64,000 nt of DNA from Eretmocerus hayati (lineage: Eukaryota; Arthropoda; Insecta; Hymenoptera; Aphelinidae): contig CM056742.1 of the NCBI GenBank assembly GCA_029851415.1, positions 93,610,748 through 93,674,747 on the forward strand. Direction: 5' to 3'. Numbering within the stretch: the first letter of the stretch is position 1; each line of letters starts with the position of its first letter. Positions 48,896-60,356 of the stretch are shown piece by piece. The position numbers and the translations under genes are program-made. The notes beneath the pieces are model-generated. The model was not told where the DNA came from, did not search any database, and worked only from the letters and a program-made list of their open reading frames with translations.

Positions 48896-51823
48896 CTGCT
48901 AATCTTGGCGATGTTGGGGTCGAACTATGACCCGTGAGTGTTATTGAACCAGAATACGGATGAATGAGGGTAAACGTCAAGCCTTCATATGTATGAAACC
49001 AGAAACTTTTTCGATGGATACACAGTAAACTGTCTAGACGTATGCAGAGATCAAAGGATTCTGAGGATTATATTATGACTTGATGATTTAATCCACCACA
49101 AAGACAATCCGAGTATTGATGCCACAAGATCTCTTCTGGATCTGAGTGGAACAGTGGCTAGACTTCAAATTGGACTTGGAATTTTGTCGAGTGCTCCGAG
49201 AAAGTATTTCGAATTGTTTTGGAGTGGCAGAAGAACCACTTTGCCCTGGCTCATTCGAATGATTCTCGGGGTGGCAGTAGGACTGTCTCCCACTTATAAT
49301 CCATTATTCGAGACTGATACGCACCATCCACCGTTTTTCCTTTGCTCAGACTCAATCCAGAGCTGATTGCAGTGATTCTCAGACACGCGGTTAGGCTTCG
49401 AATATTGTCTATTATCTCCCGCATGTAGTGCAAGTATTTGTGGATCGGCAGTATATCTTTTTCCACCTAGAAATCACCATTCCTTGAATGATCTGCATCA
49501 CTCGACAGTCTTTCCTGGACGAGTATTGTTCCCAAATTTTCTTGCGGCAATTCCTGGCCTATGGATTAAGGTCGAAGTTCAGCTAAATACTCGACAAATT
49601 TACCTCAAGTATTTTCGAAGCGGCAGCATATCGATTTCCGAGCTAGGATCGGCTATCGCTGATTCATGTTGGTGATGGAGAGACGCTCCTGACAGGGAAA
49701 TCGGATCAGAATTGATGTCAAACTCAACCACGGCTGTTCTCAGAGTCGTGTTTGGGCTCAAAATCCGGAGGTTTGTAGTATAATCTATGAAACAGATTCT
49801 TGGGGTGGCAGCAGGACTGTCTCCGACTTATAAAACATGATTCGCGACTAATACGCGCCTTTCATTGCTTTTTCTTTGCTCAGACTCAATCCAGAGCTGA
49901 TTGCAGTGATTCTCAGACACGAGGTTGGGCTTGGAATATTGCCTAACATCTTCCGCATGTACTGCAAGTTTTTTTTGATCGGCAGTATAATTTTTTTCAC
50001 CGAAAAATCATCATTCCTTAAATAATCTGCATTACTGAACAACTTTTCCTGGGCGAATATCGTTCTCAAATCTCTCGGCAGTAATTTCTCGACATCGGAT
50101 AAGGCTCTAAATTCTGATCATCACATGAGAAGTTCACTCAAAGTTTGTTCGACTCGGCAGTATATCAAAGTCCGAGCTAAAATCGGTCATTCTTGATCGA
50201 AACCTGTGCTAATAAGACTTTCCCGACTCGGAAGAGATCGAATTCGATTTCAAACTCGTCCACGGAAATTTTCAGAGCCGTTCTCGGGCTCAAAATCCTG
50301 GTGAGTGATGGTAAAATGCACGAGGAAGCTTCATGTGGTAGCAGCATTGAAAATTCCGATCCAGGAACCACTATTTTTGACGAATACGCAGCGTTCATCA
50401 CTTTTCTCCGGTCTCGAATCGGTCTCAGAGCCGATTGCGGTGACTCTCCGTCCCGAGCTTTTGCTCAGAATATTGTTTCGCATCCCTAGAATGTACCCCG
50501 AGTCATTGTAGATCGGCAGTATATTCATTCGTCACCTAGAACTCACCGTTCCTTGAATAATCTGCACTGTTCTGCAGCTTTTTCTTGACGAATATCGATC
50601 TGGAATTCTTCCACGGCAATTTCTAGGCTTGAGATTAGGCTCAAAATTCTATTCAATGTTCTACGATCCCACTGAAAATGTTCCTGACCTGGCAGCATAT
50701 CGAATTCTGTTGTAAAATCGATCATTCTCGGATGACTATTATATCTCAACAGACATATTTGCCACAGGATAGATCAGAATAGATCTCAAATCCTCCCCCA
50801 GCAATTTCCAGAGCTGTGTTTCGGCTCGAAATCCTGAAAATTTACGGGAAAATGTGTTGAAACGGGTTCTGAATCGGCAGTAGGATTAGATTCCACCCAG
50901 AATTCACTATCCCCGACTAACGATCAAGGCTCGTCACCTTTTCTCGGCTCAGAATCGACCTCAGAGCTGATTGCGTTGATTCCCATACAGGAGAATGAAC
51001 TCAAAATACTGCTTTCCACTCTCAAAAAGTACTCCAAGTTATCACAGATCGGCAGTACACTCCCCATCCACCTAGAAATTACGATTGATCTAATACTCTG
51101 CGCGGCCAACCAGCCTTCTCTTGCCGAATATTGATCTTGAATCCCTCTGCGGCAATGCCCAGACTTGAGACCAGGCTAAAATTTATGTTCAATGCTCTAG
51201 AGATACACCCAAAGTCTTTTTCATCTGGCAGCATATCGCATTCTGAGCTAAAATCGATCATCTCGAATGTCCCTTCAGATCTGAAGAGACAATCCCGCCA
51301 CAAATTAAATCTGAACCGATCTGAAAACTCCCCGCAGCAGTTCTCAGAGCTGTGCCCAGACTCAAGATTCTGAGAATCGATGAGGGAATGTTTTGAGAAG
51401 AGTTGAGAGTTGGCAGTAGAATCATTTTCGACTCAGAATCCAGTATAATCGACTGATTCACAGCATTTATCACCTCTTCTCAGCTCAGGAACGATCTCAG
51501 AGCTGATTGCGGTGATTCTCAGACTTGGGGTTGAGTTCAAAATACTGCCATCTACCTCTAGAAGGTCTTCCAAGTGGTAGCGGATCGGCAGTAGAACTAC
51601 TGACTCGCCACGCGTGAGTTTCATCCCGGCGGAATTTCGATCTCCAACCCCATTTTGCGTTCAACACCTCCCCACCCCTATCCCCTCTTTCTGAGACTAA
51701 ATCAGATTAGCACATCTCCTAGCCCTGTCGATTACGAAGAGAATGCCGTTTGGCTCATCCCGATAGCTTGAAACCAATTTTGAAGCGATTTTTGGCCAGA
51801 GTTGGAATGTGACGACTATAGTG

Positions 51824-52279
51824 CGCCGGTGGACAATGCTGAGTTGGGGCTTCAGCTCCCACTGGCTCGGGCCTCACGCGGCGTCGTCTCTCTCGCGAGC
51901 GTCTCTCCACCATCGGGGCGCGCGGAATCGCTCCTAGGTGGCGCAACGGTCCACCGATGCTGGGAGACGCTCTGTCTTCTCGTGGAGTGAGCGGGCTGCT
52001 GTTGCCGCTGTCTCGTCTCTCTTCCCGCGCTGGTTGTGGCTGTTCTGCTCGACGAGGTTCCGGAGTGTCTCGCGAGGAGTGGTCGTCGCTCAGACCACTG
52101 TCTGACGTTAGCGGTCCACGAATCCCACTCCGCTCGCAAGATGCCCAGCGAGCCCGACGTACCTGTGAGTTTGACCTCCAGTCTGTCGTTGCCTCCAAGA
52201 GGTCGTCGGGTCTCGCGATGTTCCGGAAATCCCCCGGACAGGGTGAGCAGCTGCGGTCTCGAGGCAGATCTTCTGCCAT
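51824..52279 (-). pseudogene. ORF3, N-terminal part
   Basis: The frame starts at the ATG 52279, two bases after a strong splice acceptor, and runs into the foldback element at 51823. It gives about 152 residues rich in Arg, Ser, Pro and Glu, with an 'SPLTPREDRASPS' stretch and many RR/RS pairs and no predicted fold. The frame matches that of the part beyond the foldback element. It cannot be made whole while the insert is present. Confidence 0.65.
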
Positions 52280-52305
52280 GACTGCAAGAAAGCAGAACAA
52301 AAAAA
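52280..52305 (-). promoter_or_regulatory. Splice acceptor in front of ORF3
   Basis: On the minus strand a run of nine T residues and TTCTGCTTTCTTGCAG ends two bases before the ORF3 ATG. A polypyrimidine tract and AG at this place, after pol, parallels the acceptor used for env subgenomic RNA in insect errantiviruses and retroviruses. The donor was not identified; it should lie in the leader or early gag. Confidence 0.65.
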
Positions 52306-52358
52306 AACTTTCTCATTACTCTTCGTTGAGGCGGATGGCGGAATTTCTACTCATGCGT

Positions 52359-55300
52359 CTAACCAGTCTTCCGGGGTGGGATCCAACGTTTGAGGTGGGA
52401 GATGTGGGTTGGGGCAGTCTGTTCGCCAGAGGGTCCCTCCATTACGTAAACGACCGGAGATTTCAGTTCTACTATGGTCAGCGGACCCTCGTATTTCGGA
52501 GCTAACTTGGCGTTGAACCGATTCGCGGCGTTGGACAGGAAATGCGATTTCCTTCCCACTACGTCCCCCACACTGAACGTGAAATTTCTCCTACCCTCGT
52601 TATACGTTTTGGCTTGCTTCGCTCGACTCTCAGCGTTATGGCGGACGACTAGTTCCCGCAACGCGTCTAAACGTTTCATTCTATCCGTCCAGTCTTGGAC
52701 TCCCATCTTCTCGATCAATTTTTCACCCTCCAGTTCGCGACGCAGGCTTTTTACTGGAGTGGGATGACATCCGAAATTGAGAAACGCTGGCGAGACTTTC
52801 GTGCTGGATTGCACTGCGGTATTCATCGCATGGCGGAACTCATGGATGTGGTCATCCCAAGTGCGGTGATCATTCTTCACGAATTGAGAGATCATTGTTT
52901 TGAGCGTTTTATTGGAACGTTCCGTTGGGTTGGCTGACGGCCAATATGGTGACGTCTTGACGTGACGTACTCCGTGTTCTTCCAACATGGCGACTACACT
53001 TTTGTTGTTGAACTCCTTACCATTGTCGGATAGGAAATACAGTGGTGTTTCTCAACGAAAAAGGATAAATTCCTCAATCGCGGCGGCTACCGCCTTCCCC
53101 TCGACGCGTCTCAATGGCTTTACTTCCACCCAGCGTGTGAACAAGTCCTGGATGACCAGCAAGTACTTGAAACCCGTTTTGCTCGGCGGGAACTCCATTA
53201 GATCGGCGGAGATGACGGACCATGGTCGTTCGACCACTCTGTTCCCCATGTGGTCAAGCGGGCCTGTTAGTGGCATCTTTTATTGTTGGCACAATTGACA
53301 CTCTTCCACGAATGTTCTCGCATCTGTGTACATGCCTTGCCAGTAGTAATCTCGAGCTAGTCGATCATACGTTTTCTCAATGACCATGTGACCCGACGAG
53401 GCGAGGCAATGAGCTCGCTCTAGAGCGTCACGTCTCCTATGGACCGGCACGACAAGTCTCCATTTTTCTCCCGGAAATGTGATTGGATCCAGAAGCGTGT
53501 TATGGCTATGATGATATATCAAGCCACTCACCTCCCTTCAGTCCTTGAACTGGTCCGGATTCACACGAATCTTTTCGGCCAGTTTCAAGTATTCGGAATC
53601 CTCCTTCGCGTCCTCGGCGGAGCATTGTATTTCGGTTACCATTGGATCCACGGCGTCTGTCGTTTCGTCTGCTGCTTCTACTGCTCCGATTTTGGCGTCT
53701 TCTGGATCGTTCATTCGAGAAAGGCAATCTGGCACTTCATGGAGCTTCCCACTCCGGTATATCACCTCGAAGTCCTAATTCTGGAGTTCGAGTGCCCAGC
53801 GAGCGAGACGGCCAGTCGAATCTTTCAGATTTTGGAGCCATTTCAAGGCACTGTGATCTGTTATCACTTGAAACTGGTACCCTTCAATGTAGGGTCGTAA
53901 CTTTTCGATGGCTCAGACCACCGCTAGTATTTCCCTCTCGCTGACCGTATAATTTCGCTCTGCCGGCGAAAGACTGCGGCTGAGGTAGACAATAGGGTGC
54001 TCACCGTCTTCCCCTTCTTGGGTCATCACGGCTCCCAAGCTATAGGCGGATGCATCGGTCTGTATGGCAAACATTTTTGAGAAATCAGGTCTAGCGAGCA
54101 CCGGCGCGCTCGTCAAGGCCTGTTTCAGTTTGTCGAACGCTTCCTGTTGTTCTTCACCCCATGACCATGGCGTATCTTTCCGGAGAAGCTTCGGTAACGG
54201 TACTTTTATTTCGGCGTCATGGTCGATAAATCTTGGGTACCACGTCACCATTCCCAGGAACGATCGCAATTGTCGCAGGTTTCTTGGCGGAGGGAATTCC
54301 CGTACGGGTGTTACCTTCTCGGGATCCGGGCGGAGGCCTCCGGAGTCCAAGATAAAGCCGAGATAATTCACCTCGCCGCAGCAAATTTGACATTTTTCCG
54401 GATTTATCTGGAGTCCGGCATCTACAAGTCGCTTCAACACTATCTTTAGGTATTTCTCATGGGCTTCATAAGTGTCTGTCGCGATAATAATATCATCTAA
54501 ATACACAAAAACGAATGGCTCCAGTTCAGGGCCTAATATTTCGTCGATCATGCGCTGCCAGGTCGCGGGTGCGTTACAGAGTCCGAAGGGCATCACGCAC
54601 CAGCACCAGGAGCCGACGCCCGGAAGGCTGAAACAGGTATACTCCTGGCACTCATCCGCTACCGGAATATGATGGTACGCGCTTTTCAAATCTATCTTTG
54701 ACAGGTACTTCGCCTTCCGCAACTTATCCAAGATGGAGTCCATGTTGGGAAGGGGGTACGTGTCCTTTTCCGTCTTTTTATTCAAATCTCGATAGTCGAT
54801 GCAGAAACGGTAAGTACCGTCTGATTTTCTGATCAACACTGGAGCACTGCTTCAAGCACTCTGACATGGGCGGATACGCTTGAGACCGTACCTGGCCTTG
54901 ACCTCCTCCCTGGCAATCTCGAGCATCTTGGGAGAGAGGCGTCGCGGACGGTGGCGGACAGGAGTAAAATCTATCAGTTCAATTTTGTGAACCCCACGAT
55001 TTGTTCGTCCGACTTTGCCCGCTGCCTTAGCGGTCGTTTCACGCACCACTTCTTCTAGGTGGGCTTTACCCCCCTCTTCCACTACTACCAGACCCGCACA
55101 CTCGGCGTATATACGGTTTTCTGGTTCTTCCCTTCGACGCCCTACAAAATTTCGGTAGTTTCCCTGAAGTACTCTACATTGCCCATCGGCATTTCGAGAG
55201 TTGGATTTCCACGCGTTCATAAAGTCCATTCCCAGGACCATGTCGTACGACGTGTCGTGCACTGCTTCCATCACAATGGTTCGGGAATGTCCATCAATTT

Positions 55301-55637
55301 CCATAGTCATTTTCAACAGTCCCAACGCTTGGTTGAAATTTTTGCCCACGGCTCCTCTCAACACGCTTCGCTTGTGGAAAAGACCTTTCTCATAAAATGT
55401 TGCAATTTTTGGCCCGACGAAGGATACCTGCGCTCCAGGGTCATACAACGCCATGGATGACTTTCCTCCCAAGATGATCTCGACAAAATTACGAGGTACT
55501 GCTTGTGCGGCGGGTCCATCTGCAATTTCTTCCTGACTCCAAGTTTCCACTTTCGCCCTGATGGCGTCGGCTGGGACGTCCCCGTTCGAATTCCCTCTAG
55601 GCTTGGTGCGTCGGCGACCGCTGCCTCTCCGTGGCAT
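52359..55637 (-). pseudogene. pol: pol of the giant element: protease, RT, RNase H, integrase; six nonsense codons
   Basis: One frame from the ATG at 55637 to 52359, about 1090 codons. Domains in order: aspartic protease with 'LYDPGAQVSFVG' (DPGA rather than DSGA), reverse transcriptase with 'CIDYRDLNKKT', 'LSKIDLKSAYHHI' and 'VYLDDIII', RNase H with 'QTDASAYSLGAV', an integrase HHCC finger (H..H..CQLC), and DDE residues in 'SADLMEF', 'LSDNGKEF' and 'SANPTERSN'. No chromodomain follows. Stops lie at 54852 (TGA), 53913 (TGA), 53775 (TAG), 53538 (TGA), 53280 (TAA) and 53052 (TGA); the frame is otherwise continuous. At least 54852, 53913 and 53052 fall where gypsy-type proteins usually have Trp. 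Confidence 0.9.
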
Positions 55638-55639
55638 GG

Positions 55640-56098
55640 CGTTTTCAGGTCAGTCTTAGGTACTCCGGTGAGGTGATCAGTCTCACGTTGTCCCTTATCT
55701 TCCCCGTCCACTCCTTTGTCCACCTCAACAGTGCCACTTCTTCTCGTTGACAGTGGGTGTTTGCGTATGGCTTCCATCGCTGGAGTCATCTCTACTTCGT
55801 GCCATTCCCTTGGCGGAGGCGGATTCAAGTCAGATTCGGCGGAATTGGCATGATTTCCCTCAGCATACAGGTCAGGCGTTTCTTCGTCGTCATCGCTAGT
55901 CGTCCAGTTGCTTGCCACCAGTCGAGATGGATATAAGTTACCAATCTCGCTGTTGACCTCCCTCTCGGCCGCGAGGGGGTCTACATCAAGCACCACTGGT
56001 GCTTCATCGCATTCGCTCTTCACTTCAAATTTTGGGGAGCAGGAGGGGCTCCCCCCTGCGCCCCCGTGGGCCCGTTTTCCCATTACTCCAGTGCCCAT
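55640..56098 (-). CDS. gag-pol junction frame
   Basis: A frame one base off gag opens at the gag stop with a TAATG overlap (stop TAA sharing bases with ATG) at about 56087-56083, suggesting termination-reinitiation or frameshifting into pol. It runs about 155 codons, acidic and Pro-rich, before the protease frame takes over near 55637 in a third register. Either a one-base indel separates it from the protease or the protease starts on its own ATG. Confidence 0.45.
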
Positions 56099-58533
56099 TT
56101 ACAGTCTGGGCGTGTCTTAACCGAATACCCAACCTTGACGCAACCTTGGCATTTCTCATTTCTTTTTGGACATTCGTGCAAAGCGTGGCCCGTAGCGTGG
56201 CAGGTATGACATTGCCGGGTTGGGCACTCACGCGAGAGATGTCTAGTTTCACTGCAGTTGAAGCACGCCCCCCGTGTCAACTGTTCCTGACGTTTCTGCA
56301 TACTCTCGGCGCTCGCAGGCCTCGCATTTCTCTTCATTCCAGACGCCCCTGGCATCCGCCAATACGACTATGGCGGATATCCCCACGGATAGCCCCATGG
56401 TCCCGCTTGTGGTGCGGGTGGGGTCGGTGGTGGAGGAGCGGAAGGTGTGGGCGCTGGAGCGTTGGCGGGATTGGTGGCGTTAGTCGTTACTGCAGCGGTC
56501 TCCGCTGCTTCCCCTGCACTCGTCCCATCTCCATTCTTCTTACCTCCCCTTCTTCTCCTTCCCTTGCCCTTTTGGCCGCCATTGGCGTTGTCAGGGTTCG
56601 CTGGGGTGGTGGCCGGCGGAGGCTTAGTCTCCGGTGCCTTCGCTTCGAGTTTATTCCCAATTGTCAATCCAGTGACCTGCCCGGTGGCTTCTTCCAACTC
56701 GGTGGTGGCCACTTTCCTCGGAGCGCTATTCGAGCCTTGGTAGGCCGCCCCCGGGATGCGGGATTCGTCCTGCGACGGCGGAGCTATATATCGTGCGTCC
56801 TACTCCAATTGTTCCTCGAACTTTTTGCCATAATATTGAATCTCCGTCAGCGTTCTCACGTCCTTGGTTTCCAAATATCGGCGAACTTCCGGTCTCAAAT
56901 TGCGCATTACGATGTTGAAAACGACTCCGTCGCTCGGCGGATGCTTAAAGTGCCCTACGACGAGGCGGATACAAGTAAGATACGGCGCGGTTTGTTCGTT
57001 TTTCCCCTGCGTACGGCGATATAACTCTTCCATCGAATCCTGATGGTCCACATGCCCGACATACTGATCGCGAAACGCTTGTTTGAAGTCTCTCCAGGTC
57101 GCGATTCCCCTACGGTGGGTACGGTACCACGTACGCGCGCGATCGGTCAATATGTTCGGCATGGCTGCTAAGACCTCCGCGTCGGATGGGTCGATCGTTT
57201 CCATGCACTCTTTCACGGAGGCTAGAAACTCTTCCGCTTTATCTTTACGGCCTTTCGGTTCCCCATCGAACGAAATCTTCCAGCTGGCAAACGTCTTTAT
57301 TACTTGTACAATGCGCTCCGACTTCCTCTGCTCCTTCGAAACTACACTTTTGCCCTTGGAGCGGGACCTCCTCGACGCCGGTGTCTCCATCTCCCATTCG
57401 TCGCTGCTGGACGAACCCGAAAACCAGTCACGGCGGGTGCTTTGGTCTCTGGCTTGGGAGTAGCGGATTCCAGGCGGAGCTTGCTCCTGCATCGAAGCTT
57501 GTTGCGTAGGCCCTGGCTGCTCTGATTCACCATGCATTGGCAGTGTAGTTCTCACCTGTTCTCGGCGATCTTCACATGAGCGCTGACGAGTCTCGCCAGC
57601 ATACGCTCCTTGCGACGTCTCCTGAATCCTGGGGCCTACCAGCGTCTGGGCGATAGGTGGAGCTGGCGGGTTAGAAGGCACTTGGTTGTTGGTCTGGCTG
57701 CCACGCAGGTCCTGCAACCGGTCACGTTGTTGGCGGATATACTCAGCGTCGTCACCCGAACTGTCGTTACTTCTTCCCGCTGTCGTTCTCTGGTCTTGTT
57801 CTGACTCCGAGTCTCTTACTTCTCGTAATGAAGCTGTAGAAGTCACCTGCGGTGGCATGAACGGAGGCATGAACGGCGGAATGCTCCAGCCTCCCATCGC
57901 GGTTGGGTGTGGCAGCGTCGCATTAGCCCATCCGGCGAAGGGCGTGTTCTGGCACATTCGGCGGAAAGATTCGGCAGCGGTGACCCAATGCTGGTACCTG
58001 GCTGGCATCACGTGACCCGGTGTCGCGATTGACCCGTGCGAAACAGTTACAGTCGCGATCGCGGAGGTGCTGGCCATGGTTGTCACATTCGCACTCTGTG
58101 TGACCCCAGTAGTCGACGTAACGACCACGGGATCTTCCAGTTCGTACTCGAATTCTGCTTCAGGTTCGCTGTCGTCACCCAGTTCAACTCCATCTATCTC
58201 CTGTATCGCTCGCCTAGCCGCTGGCGAGAGTGGACTGGGTTCCTTCGGGAGCTCGTCGATCATGGCATCCCACGGGACTCATTCGCTAGGGTTGATTGTC
58301 AAAAGGTCGTATCGTAGCAAACGGAGTCTCGTCGCGTTAAGAGTGCCCCCTAGATTGAGCCCCGCTTCGCTCAGGCGGGCCATAACCCCTTCATAGCTAA
58401 GGTTCGCAACTAGCTTAGCCGCGCCTACATATCGTTGGTCGTTACCGAGTATTTCGGCAATCTCCGGTGTAATCGTCATCTTCCTCCGTTGACCCTCCGA
58501 TGGGATCGACATCGGTGGTTTCTTTCCGACCAT
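56083..58533 (-). pseudogene. gag: gag of the giant element; three nonsense codons
   Basis: A single frame of about 816 codons from the ATG at 58533 to 56083, broken at 58279 (TGA), 56800 (TAG) and 56368 (TAG). The middle holds a retrotransposon gag capsid domain ('FDGEPKGRKDKAEEFLASVK', 'ILTDRARTWYR', 'WRDFKQAFRDQYVG', 'MRNLRPEVRRYL'). A Pro/Gly-rich and basic linker follows, then a nucleocapsid with at least two CCHC knuckles ('CFNCSETRHLSRECP', 'CHTCHATGHALHECP') and a third degenerate one. It would form the virus-like particle and bind the RNA. All three stops are single codons in an otherwise conserved frame. Confidence 0.88.
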
Positions 58534-59204
58534 TTTGCTGCCCACGCGATGACGATCAACTTGTCGCGGAATAATTCAGGTATTGACTCCCTCGATGAGA
58601 TAGGCGGATCCCCCAAAACCCACTGGCGGACCCTGCTGCGACGATTGTCTCGGCGGACTCCTTGTTGAGGTTTTGAATCCTCGACGGAAAATTTGGGGAA
58701 TTGGCAAGGATAAGGATACGGGAGTCCCCCCTCCACCTCTACTTATTGTTACTATTACTAAAATGGCATGCAATGTAATCAGATGGGGATGGAGAGTCGT
58801 GTATCCTTCGCAGATGTCCGCATTTGGTGTGGTAACGTACTAGCTCCTCGAGTTATTCCGGGCAAGTCGAACAGTTCCCTACGATTTCATACATTACTCG
58901 ACCTTGCTTCGCGATGTGAGAGCATGTCCCGTTGATCTATCCAATGAGAGTTGTGCAGATTCTACAGGAAATAGTCCGAAAACCCGAAAGCTCCGAAGCA
59001 TATTGCCCCCAAGACGGAATCGGGATTTTCGGAGCCGCTCTCTACCGGTTTGATTAATGGAACAAATTCTTTGCCACGCTTATCGCAACGAGCAAATTCG
59101 TCGAAATCGAGTCGCGTGGTTCAATCACGTAATCGGTGATAAATCAGTGTAACTAAACTCGACGTCAAAACGGAAACGACTACTGATACAGGTGTTTCAC
59201 GAGC

Positions 59205-60095
59205 TTCAGTTTGAGTACCCACATGGTGAGGTAAATATTAGTCGGGTCCCCCGGAGATCAATGGTGCCGAAGGGTGAAGCGGCAGTGCTACCCCCTATGG
59301 CGGACCGTGAAGTACTCCTCAAGAGCTATCCAACCAGTACCCACACGACGGGTGTTATCCTAAAGAGAAACTCGCGCGCGTGGTGGCGCTAGTGTGCGCC
59401 ATGGTGGCGGAGCGCCTTCTATCGTCCCGGATGGTATTTACAAAGCCACGTCCAACGAGTACCCACACGGTGGGGTCCGCGTCGAAAAAAGAGCTCGCGC
59501 GCTAGGTGGCGCTGGTATACGCGACGATTGCGGAGCGCCCTTTAGCGGCCCGAAGAGTACTCGCCAAGAGGTTTTCAACGAGTACCCACACGGTGGGTTT
59601 CGCGTCAATAAGGAGCTCGCGCGCCAGGTGGCGCTAATGTGCGCGACTATGGCGGAGCGCCCTCTAACGGCCCGAAGAGTACTTGCCGAGAGGTTTTCAA
59701 CGAGTACACACACGAAGGGTTTTGCGTCAATAGGGAGCTCGCGCGCCAGGTGGCGCTGGTGTGCGCAACTATGGCGGAGCGCCCTCTAACGGTCCGAATA
59801 GTACTCGCCAAAACGTGTTCAACGAGTACCCACACGGTGGGTTCCGCGTCAATAGGGAGCTCGCGCGCCAGGTGACGCTGGTGTGCGCGACGAAGACGGA
59901 GCGCTCTCTAGTGGCCTGAATTGTACTCGCCGAGAGGTTTTCAACGAGTACCCACACGGTGGATTCCGCGTCAATAGAGGGCTCGCGCGCCAGGAGGCGC
60001 TGGTGTGCACGACGATGGCGGAGCGCCCTCTAGTGTCACGAAGAGTACTCGTCAGGAGCTTTCAATCGAATACCCACACGACGAGGTATTTCCCG
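59205..60095. repeat. 122-bp tandem repeat in the retroelement leader
   Basis: Seven to eight copies of a 120-124 bp unit recur at 59213, 59336, 59456, 59580, 59703, 59825, 59946 and 60068, anchored by 'GAGTACCCACACGGTGGG'. Each has 'GAGCTCGCGCGCCAGGTGGC' and 'ATGGCGGAGCGCCCTCTA'. The array is GC-rich and lies between the primer site and gag, so it is part of the untranslated leader of the RNA. Apparent frames across it repeat with the unit. Confidence 0.9.
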
Positions 60096-60159
60096 AACGT
60101 GTCACTGAGCGCGAGCGGGGGCGAATGCGCGGCACTATGGGGGCGTGGGGTGATGTCAC

Positions 60160-60338
60160 TCGTTGACACAGAGTGCTCGGGAGTAAGCGCGCAGGATCGC
60201 AAGCAAATAATATTAAATCATCGGCATACACCGAGGGCCCGATATTCACCCTAAACTCGCGTAGTGCCGCGTCGATGCTCTCCCGCGCACGCACAGTGTT
60301 CGCAGATTCGTTCCGGATGCTCCCGGGCGTCAACCGTG
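60160..60338 (-). other. Possible reverse-transcriptase fragment in the leader
   Basis: The minus-strand frame just after the primer site contains 'IGPSVYADDLILFA', which looks like the catalytic YADD block of a LINE or group-II-type reverse transcriptase, preceded by 'LREFRV'. Only about 50 residues fit. It is not related to the pol YLDD of this element. It could be a captured fragment or a coincidence. Confidence 0.3.
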
Positions 60339-60356
60339 ATCCTGGCAGGATCGCCA
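60339..60356 (-). promoter_or_regulatory. Primer-binding site, tRNA-Arg type
   Basis: Immediately after the 5' LTR end (…TTACA) the minus strand reads TGGCGATCCTGCCAGGAT. Its complement, ATCCTGGCAGGATCGCCA, is what I expect for the 3' end of an insect tRNA-Arg(ACG) including CCA. The position and the initial TGG are those of a minus-strand primer site. The tRNA identity is from memory. Confidence 0.8.

Larger units (their letters stand above)
45028..51823. mobile_element. Foldback-type element 2 inside ORF3
   Basis: A 6796-bp palindrome with identical 20-base ends CACTATAGTCGTCACATTCC in inverted orientation, flanked by CGCCG on both sides (45023-45027 and 51824-51828). Arms of about 3.7 and 3.0 kb enclose a loop of about 160 bp near 48690-48850. 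The arms are degenerate tandem repeats in which 'WRCTGCCR' recurs every 172-189 bp. The left arm is longer mainly because of a MITE at 47743. No transposase is visible. The ends begin CACTA, but the flanking duplication is five bases (or two), not the three of CACTA elements. ORF3 is in the same frame on both sides. Confidence 0.85.

Noticed and set aside
45028..51823. CACTA (CMC) transposon
   Set aside because: The ends begin CACTA, but the bases next to them do not form a three-base duplication; the visible match is CGCCG. No transposase is present.
7317..54854. UGA read as tryptophan in this genome
   Set aside because: Several TGAs fall at usual Trp positions, but the integrase and PLA2-like genes end naturally at TGA, TGG is used normally, and TAG and TAA stops also interrupt the same genes. 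Decay is simpler.
55999..57024. Plus-strand frame of 341 codons
   Set aside because: It lies antisense to gag, whose protein has clear capsid and CCHC motifs; the plus-strand product has none.
59205..60095. CRISPR array
   Set aside because: The repeats are long, directly adjacent and have no unique spacers; the sequence is eukaryotic.
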